Shown here one piece after another: positions 63,823 through 64,000 of a stretch of DNA of 64,000 bases. Where the stretch lies: assembly GCF_033958435.1 (NCBI RefSeq), contig NC_134138.1:6770001-6834000 (forward strand). The letters are read 5' to 3'. The notes beneath the pieces are model-generated. The model was not told the origin of the DNA. It saw nothing but the letters and a program-made list of their open reading frames with translations, and did no database searches. The position numbers and the translations under genes were made by a program. Position 1 is the first letter of the stretch; each line of letters starts with the position of its first letter. The DNA is from Carettochelys insculpta (lineage: Eukaryota; Chordata; Testudines; Carettochelyidae).

Positions 63823-64000
63823 ACCAACAGAATTTCAAAGAGCACATCCTTCCATTCTTTTACCCTACTATATTACAATGTCAGCTTCAGGAGTCACAAC
63901 AGAATAATGACCATAAGCATCTCTGTCTGTGTCTGCTTCAAAATGGTTTGATAGGACAGACAACAGTGTTCTAGATCTGAAGAAGTGGGTCTGTCCCAAG

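Overview
The window looks like a stretch of turtle nuclear genome, most likely a cryptodire. The evidence is spliced vertebrate genes, many CR1 LINEs (one about 3.2 kb with endonuclease and reverse-transcriptase motifs), a tRNA-derived SINE head of the tortoise Cry I type near 29.7 kb, CORE/MIR-like SINEs, several inverted-repeat DNA elements and a long endogenous retrovirus. The species cannot be read from the sequence alone.

Layout. Positions 1-6.5 kb hold CpG-rich DNA, a solo LTR and two intronless small heat-shock protein genes of the HSP30 family. One is intact on the minus strand (3556-4299). The other is frameshifted on the plus strand (5549-6234) and has a LINE fragment against its promoter. 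From 12.4 to 48.4 kb lies one complete minus-strand gene, NAPRT (nicotinate phosphoribosyltransferase). It has 13 exons and about 528 codons, and every splice site and reading phase could be followed by hand. Its 21.4-kb first intron carries an 11.8-kb provirus (32506-44338) with 5-bp target duplications, lying antisense to NAPRT. A 5'-truncated CR1 lies upstream of NAPRT (49.3-52.4 kb). At 55.4 kb is the last coding exon, 3' UTR and poly(A) signal of EEF1D, also on the minus strand; NAPRT and EEF1D are neighbours in the same orientation in human. The other EEF1D exons are not in the window. From 57.3 kb the sequence returns to material paralogous to the left end: a copy of the 1.7-2.3 kb block and a third HSP30-family gene with its promoter (59709-60440, minus). 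The window ends in G-rich decayed tandem DNA.

How the parts relate. NAPRT makes nicotinate mononucleotide for NAD synthesis. EEF1D is the delta subunit of the eEF1 guanine-nucleotide exchange complex. The HSP30 genes have TATA boxes and heat-shock elements and are probably heat-inducible chaperones. The main structural story is a direct segmental duplication of an HSP30 unit on both sides of NAPRT and the EEF1D 3' end, with different mobile elements later inserted in each copy and strongly unequal CpG decay in one of the duplicated blocks. I found no clearly new biochemical system. The most unusual items are the HSP30 arrangement, the provirus with atypical LTR ends and a promoter-side tandem expansion in one LTR, and the orphan EEF1D exon next to an HSP30 gene.
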